Positions 42,630 through 52,324 of a DNA stretch of 64,000 bases are shown one piece after another. The DNA is from Fodinibacter sp963834965 (GTDB lineage Bacteria; Actinomycetota; Actinomycetes; Actinomycetales; Dermatophilaceae): positions 1 through 64,000 of the forward strand of contig CAWIEI010000001.1 in the NCBI GenBank assembly GCA_963834965.1. Direction: 5' to 3'. The notes under the pieces were generated by a model that was given only the letters and a program-made list of their open reading frames with translations, was not told where the DNA came from and did no database searches. The first letter of the stretch is position 1, and each line of letters opens with the position of its first letter. The translations under genes and the position numbers were made by a program.

Positions 42630-42661
42630 GTGGCCCTCTCGATGCCCCGTGCAAGGGCCAC
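42630..42661 (+). terminator. Hairpin after the PLP enzyme gene
   Basis: GTGGCCCT 42630-42637 pairs with AGGGCCAC 42654-42661 around a 16-base loop; 38 bases after the stop, no T-run. Confidence 0.55.
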
Positions 42662-42797
42662 ACGCCAACAGCTCGTTTGGAAGCGACGGACCTCGGGTAC
42701 TGGCTGAGGGCGTGCGTTGGGTTCCCGGTGCAGCGGTCCGTCGGGACGTGGCCGCCCCGAACCTGACCGCTCAGGGACTCCAGAGAAGGGATGACAC

Positions 42798-44225
42798 GTG
42801 TCGGCCTCCCAGATCGTCGTCCTGGCCGCCTCCGACCCCTCCGGGCTGTTGCCGGCGCGGGATCAGATGGCCCTGTCGCTGGGCTGGCACATCGTGCTCG
42901 CCTGCTTCGGCGTGGCCCTCCCGTCCATGATCTTCGTCGTCCACCGCCGCGGGCTCGTGCGTCCCGACCCGGTCGCCCTCGGCCTGGCCAAACGCTGGGG
43001 CAAGGTCTCAGCCGTCCTGTTCGCGATCGGCGCCGTCTCGGGAACCGTGCTCAGCTTCGAGATGGGGTTGCTGTGGCCGGGGCTGATGGGCCGCTTCGGC
43101 GACGTCCTCGGCCTTCCCTTCGCCTTCGAGGGGCTCTCGTTCTTCGTCGAGGCCATCTTCATCGGCATCTACCTGTACGGGTGGGGACGGATGCCGCCGC
43201 GCCGTCACCTGATGATGTTGGTCCCGATGGCAGCGGCCGGTGTCGTCGGTACCTACTGCGTCATCTCGGTCAATGCGTGGATGAACATGCCCACGGGCTT
43301 CCGGATCGCCGACGGGGAGGTCACCGACGTCGACCCGTGGGCCGTGCTGTTCAACCGTGGCGCGTTCCTTCAGTTCGCCCACATGTGGGTGGCCGCCTTC
43401 ATGGTCGTGGGCTTCGCCGTCTCCGCCGTGTACGCGGCGGGGATGCTGCGCGGCCGCCGGGACGCCCACCACCGGCTGGGGTTCACCATCCCGTTCACCT
43501 TCGCGACCGTCGCCGCGCTGGCACAGCCGGTCGTCGGCCACGTCCTCGGGATCCGGCTCGGCGAGACCCAGCCCTCCAAGCTGGCGGCGTTCGAGCTTGC
43601 AACCACCACCGAGCAACCGGCTCCACTGCGCATGGGCGGCCTGCTCATCGACGGCGAGCCGCGCTGGTTCTTCGAGATCCCCAGGTGGGGGTCGTTCATC
43701 GCCCGAGGCTCGTTCGACAAGCCGGTGCGTGGGCTCGACACCTTTCCTGCGGCGGACCGTCCGCCGGTCAACATGACCCACCTGGCGTTCCAGACCATGG
43801 TCGGGATCGGAACGCTGCTTGCCATGGCGGTGGTCCTCTACTGGGTCGCCCGACGGCGCGGTCACGACCCGCTCGGGAACCGCTGGGTGCTCCGCGCGGC
43901 CGTCGCGGCCGGCCCACTGGCGGTCATCGCGCTCGAGGCCGGCTGGGTCGCCACCGAGGTCGGCCGACAACCGTGGATCGTGTTCGGGTACCTGCGCACG
44001 GCCGAGGCTGCCGGGAGCAACAGCGGCCTGTGGCTGCTGCTCGCTGTCACTGCAGCTGTCTACGCCGCGATGACCGCCGGTGCCGTCGTCGTGCTGCGGT
44101 CCATGAGCAGACGCTGGCGAGCGGGTGAGGAGGACCTTCCCAGCCCCTACGGTCCAGAGCTCGCCGATGCGGACCGGTCGCCCGCCCAGGGGTCTGCCCG
44201 GCAACCGGCGGGGGGTGGAGGGTGA
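42798..44225 (+). CDS. cydA: Cytochrome bd-type quinol oxidase subunit I
   Basis: 475 residues, about nine helices. Haem-ligand and quinol-site segments are visible: GWHIVLACFGVALPS (His), LPFAFEGLSFFVEAIFIGIYLYGW (two Glu), FAHMWVAA (His), NMTHLAFQTMVGIG (Met) and the signature EVGRQPW. The Q-loop is short. The sequence is nearer to the CioA (cyanide-insensitive) form. It reduces oxygen with quinol. GTG 42798 has GAAGGG upstream. The maturation genes cydD and cydC are not in the window. Confidence 0.92.
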   Translation: MSASQIVVLAASDPSGLLPARDQMALSLGWHIVLACFGVALPSMIFVVHRRGLVRPDPVALGLAKRWGKVSAVLFAIGAVSGTVLSFEMGLLWPGLMGRFGDVLGLPFAFEGLSFFVEAIFIGIYLYGWGRMPPRRHLMMLVPMAAAGVVGTYCVISVNAWMNMPTGFRIADGEVTDVDPWAVLFNRGAFLQFAHMWVAAFMVVGFAVSAVYAAGMLRGRRDAHHRLGFTIPFTFATVAALAQPVVGHVLGIRLGETQPSKLAAFELATTTEQPAPLRMGGLLIDGEPRWFFEIPRWGSFIARGSFDKPVRGLDTFPAADRPPVNMTHLAFQTMVGIGTLLAMAVVLYWVARRRGHDPLGNRWVLRAAVAAGPLAVIALEAGWVATEVGRQPWIVFGYLRTAEAAGSNSGLWLLLAVTAAVYAAMTAGAVVVLRSMSRRWRAGEEDLPSPYGPELADADRSPAQGSARQPAGGGG

Positions 44226-45277
44226 GCCTCGCGGTTGCGGTCGCTGCCGCCCTCTTCGCCGGCATCATCGCCTACTCCCTGTTCGGTGGCGCCGACTTCG
44301 GCTCCGGGTTCTTCGACCTCACCGCAGGCGGCACGCGGGCCGGTGCAGCGTTGCGCACCCAGATCGACCACAGCATCGGCCCGGTGTGGGAGGCGAACCA
44401 CGTCTGGCTGATCTACGTGCTCGTCATCTGGTGGACCGGCTTCCCCGAAGCGTTCGCAGCCGCCATGGTGACCCTCATCCTGCCGCTGCTGTTCGCGCTC
44501 CTGGGCATCGTCCTGCGCGGGGCCGCCTTCGCGTTCCGCAAGTACGCCGCCACCCTGGGCCAGGCCCGGCTGTTCGGCGTCGTCTTCGCCGGCTCCTCCC
44601 TCATCACGCCCTTCTTCCTCGGCGCCGTGGCCGGCGCCATCGCCTCCGGAAGGGTCCCCCTGACGGGAGGCGGCGGACTGTGGGACTCCTGGCTCAACCC
44701 CACCTCGATGGTCGGCGGCCTTGTCGCGGTGGGGACCTGCGTGTTCCTGGCCGGAGTCTTCCTGGTCGCCGACGCCGATCGCGCCCAGAACCGCGAGCTC
44801 ACCGCGACACTTCGCACGCGCACCCTCGCAGTCGCCGTCGTCACGGGGGTGATGGTTGTCGTCGGGCTCGTTCCGCTCGCCCAGGACGCAAGCGTCCTGT
44901 GGGACGGCCTGACCGGGCGGGCGCTACCGCTCGTCGCAGCTTCCGCCGGCGCAGGCGCCGCAACTGTGGCCCTGGTGTGGACCCGGCGATACCGCGTCGC
45001 CCGCGTCACCGCCGTCATCGCCGTGGCGGCCGTGGTCAGCGGATGGGGCGTGGCCCAGTACCCGTGGATGCTCGTCGGTCAGGTCACCATCGAGGACGCC
45101 GCCGGTGCCGACGCCACCTTGTGGGGCCTGCTGGTCGTCGTCGTCCTGGCCGGTATCGTCGTCCTACCGGCGCTGGCCTACCTGTTCTCCTTGACCCAGT
45201 CTCAGCCCTGGTCCACTGATGAGCACTCGGCTTCGTCAGGAGTGGTGCCGTACCGGGAGCCGAGTCCAAGACCCTAG
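44222..45277 (+). CDS. cydB: Cytochrome bd-type quinol oxidase subunit II
   Basis: 351 residues, about eight helices. GGADFGSGFFDLTAG and SIGPVWEANHVWLIYVLVIWW match CydB/CioB. Pro/Ser-rich C-terminal tail. GTG 44222 overlaps cydA by four bases, so the two form an operon. Confidence 0.92.
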   Translation: MSLAVAVAAALFAGIIAYSLFGGADFGSGFFDLTAGGTRAGAALRTQIDHSIGPVWEANHVWLIYVLVIWWTGFPEAFAAAMVTLILPLLFALLGIVLRGAAFAFRKYAATLGQARLFGVVFAGSSLITPFFLGAVAGAIASGRVPLTGGGGLWDSWLNPTSMVGGLVAVGTCVFLAGVFLVADADRAQNRELTATLRTRTLAVAVVTGVMVVVGLVPLAQDASVLWDGLTGRALPLVAASAGAGAATVALVWTRRYRVARVTAVIAVAAVVSGWGVAQYPWMLVGQVTIEDAAGADATLWGLLVVVVLAGIVVLPALAYLFSLTQSQPWSTDEHSASSGVVPYREPSPRP

Positions 45278-45369
45278 GTCCGCACGGAGGCCACCGTGGC
45301 CTGGTGAGCTGCCACCTCAGCATCGACAGCACACTGCCCCGAGGCGTCCTCCGGCGGAGGTGGCGGGCC

Positions 45370-45401
45370 GGTCGGACGACGCGCGGCCGCGCGGTCCGAC
45401 C
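45370..45401 (+). terminator. Hairpin after cydB
   Basis: GGTCGGAC 45370-45377 pairs with GTCCGACC 45394-45401; the loop contains the palindrome GCGCGGCCGCGC. 92 bases after the cydB stop. Nothing else is recognised in the 279-bp gap before the next gene. Confidence 0.55.
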
Positions 45402-45556
45402 ACGTCGGCCCGAACGCGACGATGGCCCCGCTCGGACGACCGGTTCTGCGCTCGTCCGGCCGCCGTCCCGCCTCCCCATCCGCTCGGCCGCTTGCCCCTC
45501 GCCCCGCGAGGGTATTGGCTGGGCCACGATCCAGCACCGCAGCCGGAAGGACGCCG

Positions 45557-47188
45557 ATGGCACCCGAGACCCCCGACCCCGCCCTCTCGCACACGGTAGG
45601 GAGGGACGCACCGGCCCTGCTCGCACAGACCATCGGCGACAACCTCGACGCGACCGTGGCCTGGGTACCCGAGCGCGAGGCGCTCGTCGACCGCGCGACC
45701 GGCATCCGGATGACGTACGCCGAGCTGGGCACCGAGGTCGACCGCCTCGCCCGCGGCCTGGTGGGGGCCGGCATCGCCAAGGGCGACCGGGTCGGCATCT
45801 GGGCGCCCAACTGCGCCGAGTGGGTGCTGACGCAGTACGCGACCGCCAAGGTGGGGGCGATCCTGGTCAACATCAACCCGGCGTACCGCTCCCACGAGCT
45901 CACCTACGTGCTCAACCAGGCCGGCATCGCGATGGTGGTCATCGCACCGTCGTTCAAGTCGTCGAACTACGTGGCGATGGTCGACGCCGCCCGCGACGAG
46001 TGTCCCGCGCTGGAGCAGGTCGTGGTGATCGGCGAGGGGTCGTGGGACGACCTGCTCGGCCGCGCCGACGCGGTGAGCCCGGAGCGGCTGGCGATGGTGC
46101 AGTCCGCGCTCGAACCCGGCGATCCGATCAACATCCAGTACACCTCGGGCACCACCGGTTTCCCCAAGGGCGCCACCCTCTCGCACCACAACATCCTCAA
46201 CAACGGCTACCTCGTGGGGGAGGTGTGCCGGTACACCGAGGAGGACCGGATCTGCATCCCGGTGCCGTTCTACCACTGCTTCGGCATGGTGATGGGCAAC
46301 CTCGCCGCCACCACCCACGGGGCCTGCATCGTCATCCCGGCACCGGGTTTCGACCCCGCCCTGACCCTGGCGGCCACGGCCGAGGAGCGCTGCACCTCGC
46401 TGTACGGCGTGCCGACGATGTTCATCGCCGAGTGGGCCCTGCCGAACCTCGCCGACTTCGACCTGAGCTCGGTGCGAACCGGCATCATGGCCGGCTCGCC
46501 GTGCCCGGCGTCGATGATGACCAGGCTGTTCGAGGCCGGCATCGAGGAGATGACGATCTGCTACGGCATGACCGAGACCTCGCCGGTGTCGACCCAGACG
46601 CGCACCGACGACTCGTTCGAGCGCAAGGTCGGCACGGTCGGCGCAGTGCACCCGCACCTCGAGATCAAGGTCGTCGACCCGCTGACCCGCGAGACACTGC
46701 CGCGCGGGGAGGCCGGCGAGTTCTGCACCAAGGGCTACTCGGTGATGCTCGGCTACTGGGAGCAGCCCGAGAAGACCGCCGAGGTGCTCGTCGACGGCTG
46801 GATGCACACCGGCGACATCGCCGTGATGGATGTCGACGGCTACGTGCAGATCACCGGCCGGATCAAGGACATGGTGATCCGCGGCGGCGAGAACATCTAC
46901 CCGCGCGAGATCGAGGAGTTCCTCTACACCCACCCGGACGTGCTCGACGCCCAGGTGATCGGTATCCCCGACGCGAGGTACGGCGAGGAGCTCTGCGCCT
47001 GGATCCGGATGCGCGACGGCGCCGAGCCGCTCACCGCCGAGTCGCTGCGGGCCTATGCCGACGGCCGGCTGGCCCACTACAAGATCCCGCGCTACGTGCG
47101 GGTGGTCGACGAGTTCCCGATGACGGTCACCGGCAAGGTGCGCAAGGTGGAGATGCGTGAGGTGACGGTCAGCGAGCTGGGCCTGTAG
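45557..47188 (+). CDS. AMP-binding acyl-CoA synthetase (fatty-acid-CoA ligase)
   Basis: 543 residues. P-loop-like INIQYTSGTTGFPKGATLSH, MTETSPVSTQTR, the hinge DGWMHTGDIAVMDVDGYVQITGRIKDM region and the catalytic Lys near the C terminus (PMTVTGKVRKVEMR) are complete. It activates a medium- or long-chain acid to its CoA ester via an adenylate. The closest type is the FadD35-like synthetase of actinomycetes. ATG 45557 has GGAAGG upstream. Stands alone. Confidence 0.92.
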   Translation: MAPETPDPALSHTVGRDAPALLAQTIGDNLDATVAWVPEREALVDRATGIRMTYAELGTEVDRLARGLVGAGIAKGDRVGIWAPNCAEWVLTQYATAKVGAILVNINPAYRSHELTYVLNQAGIAMVVIAPSFKSSNYVAMVDAARDECPALEQVVVIGEGSWDDLLGRADAVSPERLAMVQSALEPGDPINIQYTSGTTGFPKGATLSHHNILNNGYLVGEVCRYTEEDRICIPVPFYHCFGMVMGNLAATTHGACIVIPAPGFDPALTLAATAEERCTSLYGVPTMFIAEWALPNLADFDLSSVRTGIMAGSPCPASMMTRLFEAGIEEMTICYGMTETSPVSTQTRTDDSFERKVGTVGAVHPHLEIKVVDPLTRETLPRGEAGEFCTKGYSVMLGYWEQPEKTAEVLVDGWMHTGDIAVMDVDGYVQITGRIKDMVIRGGENIYPREIEEFLYTHPDVLDAQVIGIPDARYGEELCAWIRMRDGAEPLTAESLRAYADGRLAHYKIPRYVRVVDEFPMTVTGKVRKVEMREVTVSELGL

Positions 47189-47308
47189 ACCGCGTCCGGG
47201 CCCCCGTGGCAGGGGTGTCACCAGTGCCGCTCAGGGCGCTTCCGGAGCGGTAGGTTGTGCCGCGAGATCGCCCCCCACGGGGCACCCCCGACGACAGGAC
47301 CCCCCGCC

Positions 47309-49090
47309 ATGACGGCCCGTTTGATCCTCCTGCTGCTCCTCATCCTCGTGGCGGTCGTCATCGTCGTGGTGGTGCTGCGGCGGGGCTCGGCACAGCGCGA
47401 CGCCCACCGCGTCGAGGCGGCCGACCTGCGCTCCGAGGCCGACACCCTGGCAGCGGGCCTGGCCGGTCAGAGCGCCTTCGCCGACCAGGCGGCCGAGCGG
47501 GCCGGGGTGGCGCGGGCCGAGGCCGAGGAGCGGGCCCGCGAGGCCGCCCGGCTCGAGGCCGAGGCCGCCGAGCACCGGGCCGCCCTCGAAGCCACCCAGC
47601 GCGAGTACGAGGCCACCATGCGCCGTGCCGACGACATCGACCCCGATGTCAAGGAGTCGCAGTACCCCGCGGTCACCGAGTCCGAGGGTGGGCGCCCGGG
47701 CGCCGCGGCGACCGCGCCGGATGCCGGCACCGACGAGCCCGGTGACGTCGCCGTCGCCGAGCACGAGGACCACGGGGAGCGCGCGGACGGTGACGTGCCG
47801 ATGACCCGTGCGGAGCGCCGAGAGGCCCGCGAGGCGGGCGTGACCGACGGTGGCGCCGGATGGGCCGCTCCCGCGGCCGCGTCGTCGGCCCCGGCAGCCG
47901 GGGCGGCCGGCGCGGCAGCCGCCGGCGCCTCGGCGTGGGCGGCCCGCGGCGACGACCACCCGCACGACCGTGAGGAGAGTGAGCGGATCGCCTCCGCGGC
48001 CGACTTCCGCGACGACGTGACCGCCGAGCCGACCGAGGTTTACGCCGCGCCCGAGCGGGGTACCGACCCGCACATGAGCGACAACTCCAGCACCGAGACC
48101 ACCCAACACCCGGGGAACGACGACGGACTCGGCGCCGGAGACGCCGCGGCATCGGCCGGTGGCGGGGCCTACGCCGCCACCCGTGCGATGCACGACGACG
48201 GCAACGGCTCCGGTGCGGTCACCACCGATGACACCGACGACACCGCGACCACCGGCGACACCGCGACCACCGACGACACCGCGGATGGCACGGACGGCAC
48301 CTCTGCGGACAGCTCCCCCGGCGCGGAGACCGATCGCCGCGACGGCGGCACCCGGGCCGAGGGCGACCCGGCCGACATGACCATCATCGGCGAGCCCGAT
48401 GCCTACGCGACGACCGAGCCGGTCATGGCCTCCGAGCAGACCGCCCCGGTCTCGCGCGACGAGGGCGACGCCGGCGTTGCACGGCGCGAGGGCGACGCCG
48501 ACACCTCCCGCCCGGGCGGGTCCGCCGACGAGCGGGGCGACGACGCGGCTACCGGCGAGCACGCACCCGCCGAGGTCGGCGCCGCCGTGGCCGAGACCGA
48601 GGGCACCGACCGCAGCGCCGCCGACGTGGCGGAGGAGACGACCCAGGAGCGCTACGACCCGACCCCCACCCGCGACTGGGCCGCCGACGAGGGCGACCTC
48701 CTCGAGCAGAACTCCGACCGCGGAGACCGACTGGAGGCCGAGCGGTCCGACCTGGCCCACGAGGCCGGCGACGCGGCCCCCGACGCGGCAGCCGAGTCCG
48801 GCGACGCGCACCCGGCATCCGACGCGGGCGACACCTCGGCCGGTGACGGCACGGCATCCGCGGGCCGCCGGATCTCGGCGTTCGAGGAGATCCGCGACGG
48901 CGGCTTCGGGGTGGGCTCGGCAGCTCCGCTCGACGGCGGGGCCCAGCCGCTCGACCACCCGGTGCAGGGTTTTCACGACATGACCTACCGGGCGCCGGGC
49001 GACGCCGGGTACGACGTCGCCGAGCCCGACGTGTGGTTCTACGACGAGGGCGCCGCGCAGCGCAGCGGCTTCCGGCGCGCCGACGGCTGA
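47309..49090 (+). CDS. Membrane-anchored acidic low-complexity protein
   Basis: 593 residues. A single N-terminal helix (residues 4-24, LILLLLLILVAVVIVVVVL) is followed by an Ala/Glu-rich coiled coil (about 30-105), and about 400 residues of acidic low-complexity sequence (Asp, Glu, Ala, Thr, Gly), including a stretch of TDDT/TATT units around residues 310-330. The final ~70 residues (RRISAFEEIRDGGFGVGSAAP, then VQGFHDMTYRAPG, then EPDVWFYDEGAA) look like a conserved folded end. It probably sits on the membrane with the tail in the cytoplasm, or outside; the side is unclear. A TAGGTT promoter hexamer lies at 47251-47256. Confidence 0.75.
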   Translation: MTARLILLLLLILVAVVIVVVVLRRGSAQRDAHRVEAADLRSEADTLAAGLAGQSAFADQAAERAGVARAEAEERAREAARLEAEAAEHRAALEATQREYEATMRRADDIDPDVKESQYPAVTESEGGRPGAAATAPDAGTDEPGDVAVAEHEDHGERADGDVPMTRAERREAREAGVTDGGAGWAAPAAASSAPAAGAAGAAAAGASAWAARGDDHPHDREESERIASAADFRDDVTAEPTEVYAAPERGTDPHMSDNSSTETTQHPGNDDGLGAGDAAASAGGGAYAATRAMHDDGNGSGAVTTDDTDDTATTGDTATTDDTADGTDGTSADSSPGAETDRRDGGTRAEGDPADMTIIGEPDAYATTEPVMASEQTAPVSRDEGDAGVARREGDADTSRPGGSADERGDDAATGEHAPAEVGAAVAETEGTDRSAADVAEETTQERYDPTPTRDWAADEGDLLEQNSDRGDRLEAERSDLAHEAGDAAPDAAAESGDAHPASDAGDTSAGDGTASAGRRISAFEEIRDGGFGVGSAAPLDGGAQPLDHPVQGFHDMTYRAPGDAGYDVAEPDVWFYDEGAAQRSGFRRADG

Positions 49091-49111
49091 CGCCCAGCAC
49101 GACCGAACCGC

Positions 49112-49149
49112 ACCGCGCGGCACGCCGACATCCCGGCGTGCCGCGCGGT
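49112..49149 (+). terminator. Perfect 16-bp hairpin terminator
   Basis: Arms 49112-49127 and 49134-49149 are exact complements with a six-base loop, 22 bases after the stop of the acidic protein gene. No T-run. Confidence 0.75.
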
Positions 49150-49203
49150 CGTGATGCGCACCACGTAGGTAAGCCTCGGTGGGCCACGCTCGGGCAGACC
49201 CGA

Positions 49204-49209
49204 TAGGTT
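49204..49209 (+). promoter_or_regulatory. -10-like TAGGTT of pntAB, with a leader
   Basis: 31 bases from GTG 49240; a Shine-Dalgarno GAGAGGA lies at 49227-49233, so this is a leadered transcript, unlike the leaderless starts elsewhere. Confidence 0.5.
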
Positions 49210-49239
49210 CGAGCCACCGACTGGCCGAGAGGAACCGCC

Positions 49240-50781
49240 GTGCGCATCGGAGTGCCCAGAGAGACCCGACCGGGTGAGACGAGGGTCGCGGCCACCCCGA
49301 AGACCGTGGAGGCCATCCGCGGGCTCGGGTACACCGTGTTCGTGGAGCAGGGAGCGGGGGCGCTGTCGAGCTTCGACGACGCCGCCTACCTGCGAGCGGG
49401 CGCCGAGGTCGTCGACGAGGCGGTCTGGAACGTCGACGTGCTGCTGAAGATCAACGCGCCGTCGGAGGCCGAGATCGCGCTGCTGCGGCCGGGCCAGGTC
49501 GTGGTGTCGTTGCTGGCGCCGGCCCTGAACCCCGAGCTGGTGCAGGCCCTGGCCGCCCGTGGCGTCACGGCGCTGGCGATGGATGCCGTGCCACGGATCT
49601 CGCGCGCCCAGTCGCTCGACGTGCTGTCGTCGATGGCGAACATCGGCGGCTACCGCGCGGTGGTCGAGGCGGCGCACGAGTTCGGGTCCTTCTTCACCGG
49701 TCAGGTCACCGCGGCGGGCAAGGTGCCGCCGGCGAAGGTGCTCGTCGTGGGTGCGGGGGTGGCCGGGCTGGCCGCCATCGGCACGGCATCCTCGCTCGGT
49801 GCCGTGGTGCGCGCGTTCGACGCGCGCCCCGAGGTGGGGGAGCAGGTCGAGTCGATGGGGGCGGAGTTCCTGCGCATCGACATCGAGCAGGCGGCGCCGT
49901 CGGCCGACGGCTACGCCAAGGAGACCAGTGCCGACTTCGACGCCAAGGCCGCGCAGATGTATGCCGCGCAGGCCGCCGACGTCGACATCCTCATCACCAC
50001 GGCCCTGATCCCGGGGCGCCCGGCGCCGCGGCTGATCACCGAGGACATGGTGGCCTCGATGAAGCCCGGCTCGGTGGTGGTCGACATGGCGGCCTCCAAC
50101 GGCGGCAACGTCGCCGGCTCGGTGGCCGACCAGAAGGTGGTCACCCCCAACGGCGTCACCATCCTGGGCTACACCGACCTGCCCGGGCGCCTGCCCACCC
50201 AGGCCTCGCAGCTGTTCGGCACCAACCTGGTGAACCTGCTCAAGCTGGTCACCCCGGCCAAGGACGGCGAGTTCACCCTCGACCTCGACGACCAGGTGCA
50301 GCGCGGCATGACCGTGGTACGCGACGGCGACGTGCTCTGGCCGCCGCCCCCTGTGCAGGTGTCGGCGGCACCGGCTGCTGCCGTGGCCGCGCCCGTGGAG
50401 CCCAAGCCGGCGAAGGTGCCGATGAGCGCCAACCGGCGGCTGGGCTACATGGGGCTTGCGGCGGCGGTGTTCCTGCTCGTCGCGGCGGTCTCACCGGCCC
50501 CGTTCCTGGGGCACTTCATGGTCTTCATGCTCTCGGTGGTCATCGGGTTCTACGTCATCGGCAACGTGCACCACGCGCTGCACACGCCGCTGATGTCGGT
50601 GACCAACGCGATCAGCGGCATCATCGTCGTCGGCGCCATCCTGCAGGTCGGCCACGGGTCGGTCGCGGTGTCGGTGCTGGCGTTCATCGGAATCCTGGTG
50701 GCGAGCATCAACGTCTTCGGTGGGTTCCGGGTCACGGCCCGAATGCTCGAGATGTTCAAGCGTGAGGAGCCGGCCCGATGA
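49240..50781 (+). CDS. pntA: NAD(P) transhydrogenase subunit alpha (fused A1+A2)
   Basis: 513 residues. The N-terminal two-thirds bind NAD(H) (RIGVPRETRPGETRVAATP, VLVVGAGVAGLAAIGTASSLGA, DMAASNGGNVAG). A linker rich in Ala/Pro follows, then four membrane helices (from about residue 405). Actinomycetes often split this subunit; here it is one chain. With PntB it couples hydride transfer between NADH and NADP+ to proton entry. GTG start with GAGAGGA. Confidence 0.95.
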   Translation: MRIGVPRETRPGETRVAATPKTVEAIRGLGYTVFVEQGAGALSSFDDAAYLRAGAEVVDEAVWNVDVLLKINAPSEAEIALLRPGQVVVSLLAPALNPELVQALAARGVTALAMDAVPRISRAQSLDVLSSMANIGGYRAVVEAAHEFGSFFTGQVTAAGKVPPAKVLVVGAGVAGLAAIGTASSLGAVVRAFDARPEVGEQVESMGAEFLRIDIEQAAPSADGYAKETSADFDAKAAQMYAAQAADVDILITTALIPGRPAPRLITEDMVASMKPGSVVVDMAASNGGNVAGSVADQKVVTPNGVTILGYTDLPGRLPTQASQLFGTNLVNLLKLVTPAKDGEFTLDLDDQVQRGMTVVRDGDVLWPPPPVQVSAAPAAAVAAPVEPKPAKVPMSANRRLGYMGLAAAVFLLVAAVSPAPFLGHFMVFMLSVVIGFYVIGNVHHALHTPLMSVTNAISGIIVVGAILQVGHGSVAVSVLAFIGILVASINVFGGFRVTARMLEMFKREEPAR

Positions 50782-52220
50782 CGCTCCCCGTCACCCTGGT
50801 GCAGGGCGCATACATCGTCGCGGGGCTGTCCTTCATCCTCGCGCTGGCCGGGCTGTCGCGGCACGAGTCCGCGCGCGCCGGCAACCGGTTCGGCATCATC
50901 GGCATGGCGATCGCGCTGGTGGCCACCATCTGGGCCGCCACCGGCGGGGTCAAGGTCGCCGAGTCCGGTGGGTTCACCGTCGGCATCGAGGGCTCCGGCT
51001 GGTTCGGGCTGGCGATGATCCTGGCGGCGATGGGTATCGGCGCCGCGATCGGGCTCGACCGGGCGCGCAAGGTCGAGATGACCGGCATGCCCGAGCTCAT
51101 CGCGATGCTGCACAGCTTCGTCGGCCTGGCCGCCGTGCTCGTGGGCTGGAACTCCTCGTACGAGAAGGCGCTGTACCCCGGCATCCACTCGGTCGAGGTG
51201 ATGGTCGGTGTCTTCATCGGCGCGGTCACCTTCACCGGCTCCATCGTGGCGTTCCTGAAGCTGTCGGCACGCATCAAGTCGGCGCCACTGATGCTGCCCG
51301 GGCACAACTGGATCAACCTCGGCGCCATCGGCGCGTTCCTGCTGCTCACCGTGGTCTACGTGCTGGTGCCCCAGGACAACGTGGCGCTGCGCGCCTCGCT
51401 GCTCGGCCTCGTCACCGTCATCGCCCTGGCGCTGGGCTGGCACCTGGTCGCCTCGATCGGCGGCGGCGACATGCCCGTCGTGGTGTCGATGCTCAACAGC
51501 TACTCCGGCTGGGCCGCGGCCGCGGCCGGCTTCCTGCTCGGCAACGACCTGCTCATCATCACCGGGGCACTCGTCGGCTCCTCGGGTGCCTACCTGAGCT
51601 ACATCATGTGCAAGGCGATGAACCGCTCGTTCATCTCGGTCATCGCCGGCGGGTTCGGGGTCGAGGGCGGCACCATCGCCGCCGACGTCGACTACGGCGA
51701 GCACCGCGAGATCACCGCCCAGGGGGCCGCCGAGCTGCTCACCGAGGCCCGCTCGGTCGTCATCACCCCCGGGTATGGCATGGCGGTGGCGCAAGCGCAG
51801 TACCCGGTGGCCGACCTGACCAAGAAGCTGCGCGAGCGCGGCATCGACGTGAAGTTCGCCATCCACCCGGTCGCGGGGCGGCTGCCCGGCCACATGAACG
51901 TGCTCCTGGCCGAGGCCAAGGTGCCCTACGACATCGTCCTGGAGATGGACGAGGTCAACGACGACCTCAAGGACGTCGACGTCGTGCTCGTCATCGGCGC
52001 CAACGACACCGTCAACCCCGCGGCGAACGACGACCCCACCTCACCCATCGCCGGGATGCCGGTCATCCGGGTCTGGGAGGCCGAGAACGTCATCGTGTTC
52101 AAGCGGTCGATGGCCACCGGCTACGCCGGCGTGCAGAACCCGCTGTTCTTCAAGGAGAACACCCAGATGCTGTTCGGTGACGCCAAGGACCGGGTCGAGG
52201 ACATCCTCAAGGCCCTCTGA
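50778..52220 (+). CDS. pntB: NAD(P) transhydrogenase subunit beta
   Basis: 480 residues: about nine helices, then the NADP(H)-binding domain (YGMAVAQAQYPVADL, HPVAGRLPGHMNVLLAEA, VIGANDTVNPAANDDP, SMATGYAGVQNPLF). All are family hallmarks. ATG overlaps pntA by four bases. Confidence 0.96.
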   Translation: MTLPVTLVQGAYIVAGLSFILALAGLSRHESARAGNRFGIIGMAIALVATIWAATGGVKVAESGGFTVGIEGSGWFGLAMILAAMGIGAAIGLDRARKVEMTGMPELIAMLHSFVGLAAVLVGWNSSYEKALYPGIHSVEVMVGVFIGAVTFTGSIVAFLKLSARIKSAPLMLPGHNWINLGAIGAFLLLTVVYVLVPQDNVALRASLLGLVTVIALALGWHLVASIGGGDMPVVVSMLNSYSGWAAAAAGFLLGNDLLIITGALVGSSGAYLSYIMCKAMNRSFISVIAGGFGVEGGTIAADVDYGEHREITAQGAAELLTEARSVVITPGYGMAVAQAQYPVADLTKKLRERGIDVKFAIHPVAGRLPGHMNVLLAEAKVPYDIVLEMDEVNDDLKDVDVVLVIGANDTVNPAANDDPTSPIAGMPVIRVWEAENVIVFKRSMATGYAGVQNPLFFKENTQMLFGDAKDRVEDILKAL

Positions 52221-52227
52221 CCCGCTG

Positions 52228-52287
52228 ACTCCTTCGGAGTCGGGTGCCCAGCTGGTTGCCCCCGCGACCACCTGAGCACCCGACTCC
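52228..52287 (+). terminator. Hairpin with an alternative pairing after pntB
   Basis: GGAGTCGGGTGC 52236-52247 pairs perfectly with 52276-52287 around a 28-base loop. The same strand can instead pair with ACTCC at 52228-52232 to make a smaller hairpin. It begins eight bases after pntB stops. Confidence 0.6.
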
Positions 52288-52311
52288 TGGAGGCCGTGGA
52301 GCGCACGTCGA

Positions 52312-52317
52312 TAGGCT
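52312..52317 (+). promoter_or_regulatory. -10 TAGGCT of a leaderless start
   Basis: Seven bases before GTG 52325, with almost the same flanks as the purM promoter at 54069. Confidence 0.6.
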
Positions 52318-52324
52318 GCGCCGC

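Noticed and set aside
45317..47221. Long minus-strand frame opposite the acyl-CoA ligase
   Set aside because: Antisense of a strongly conserved enzyme; no domain of its own.
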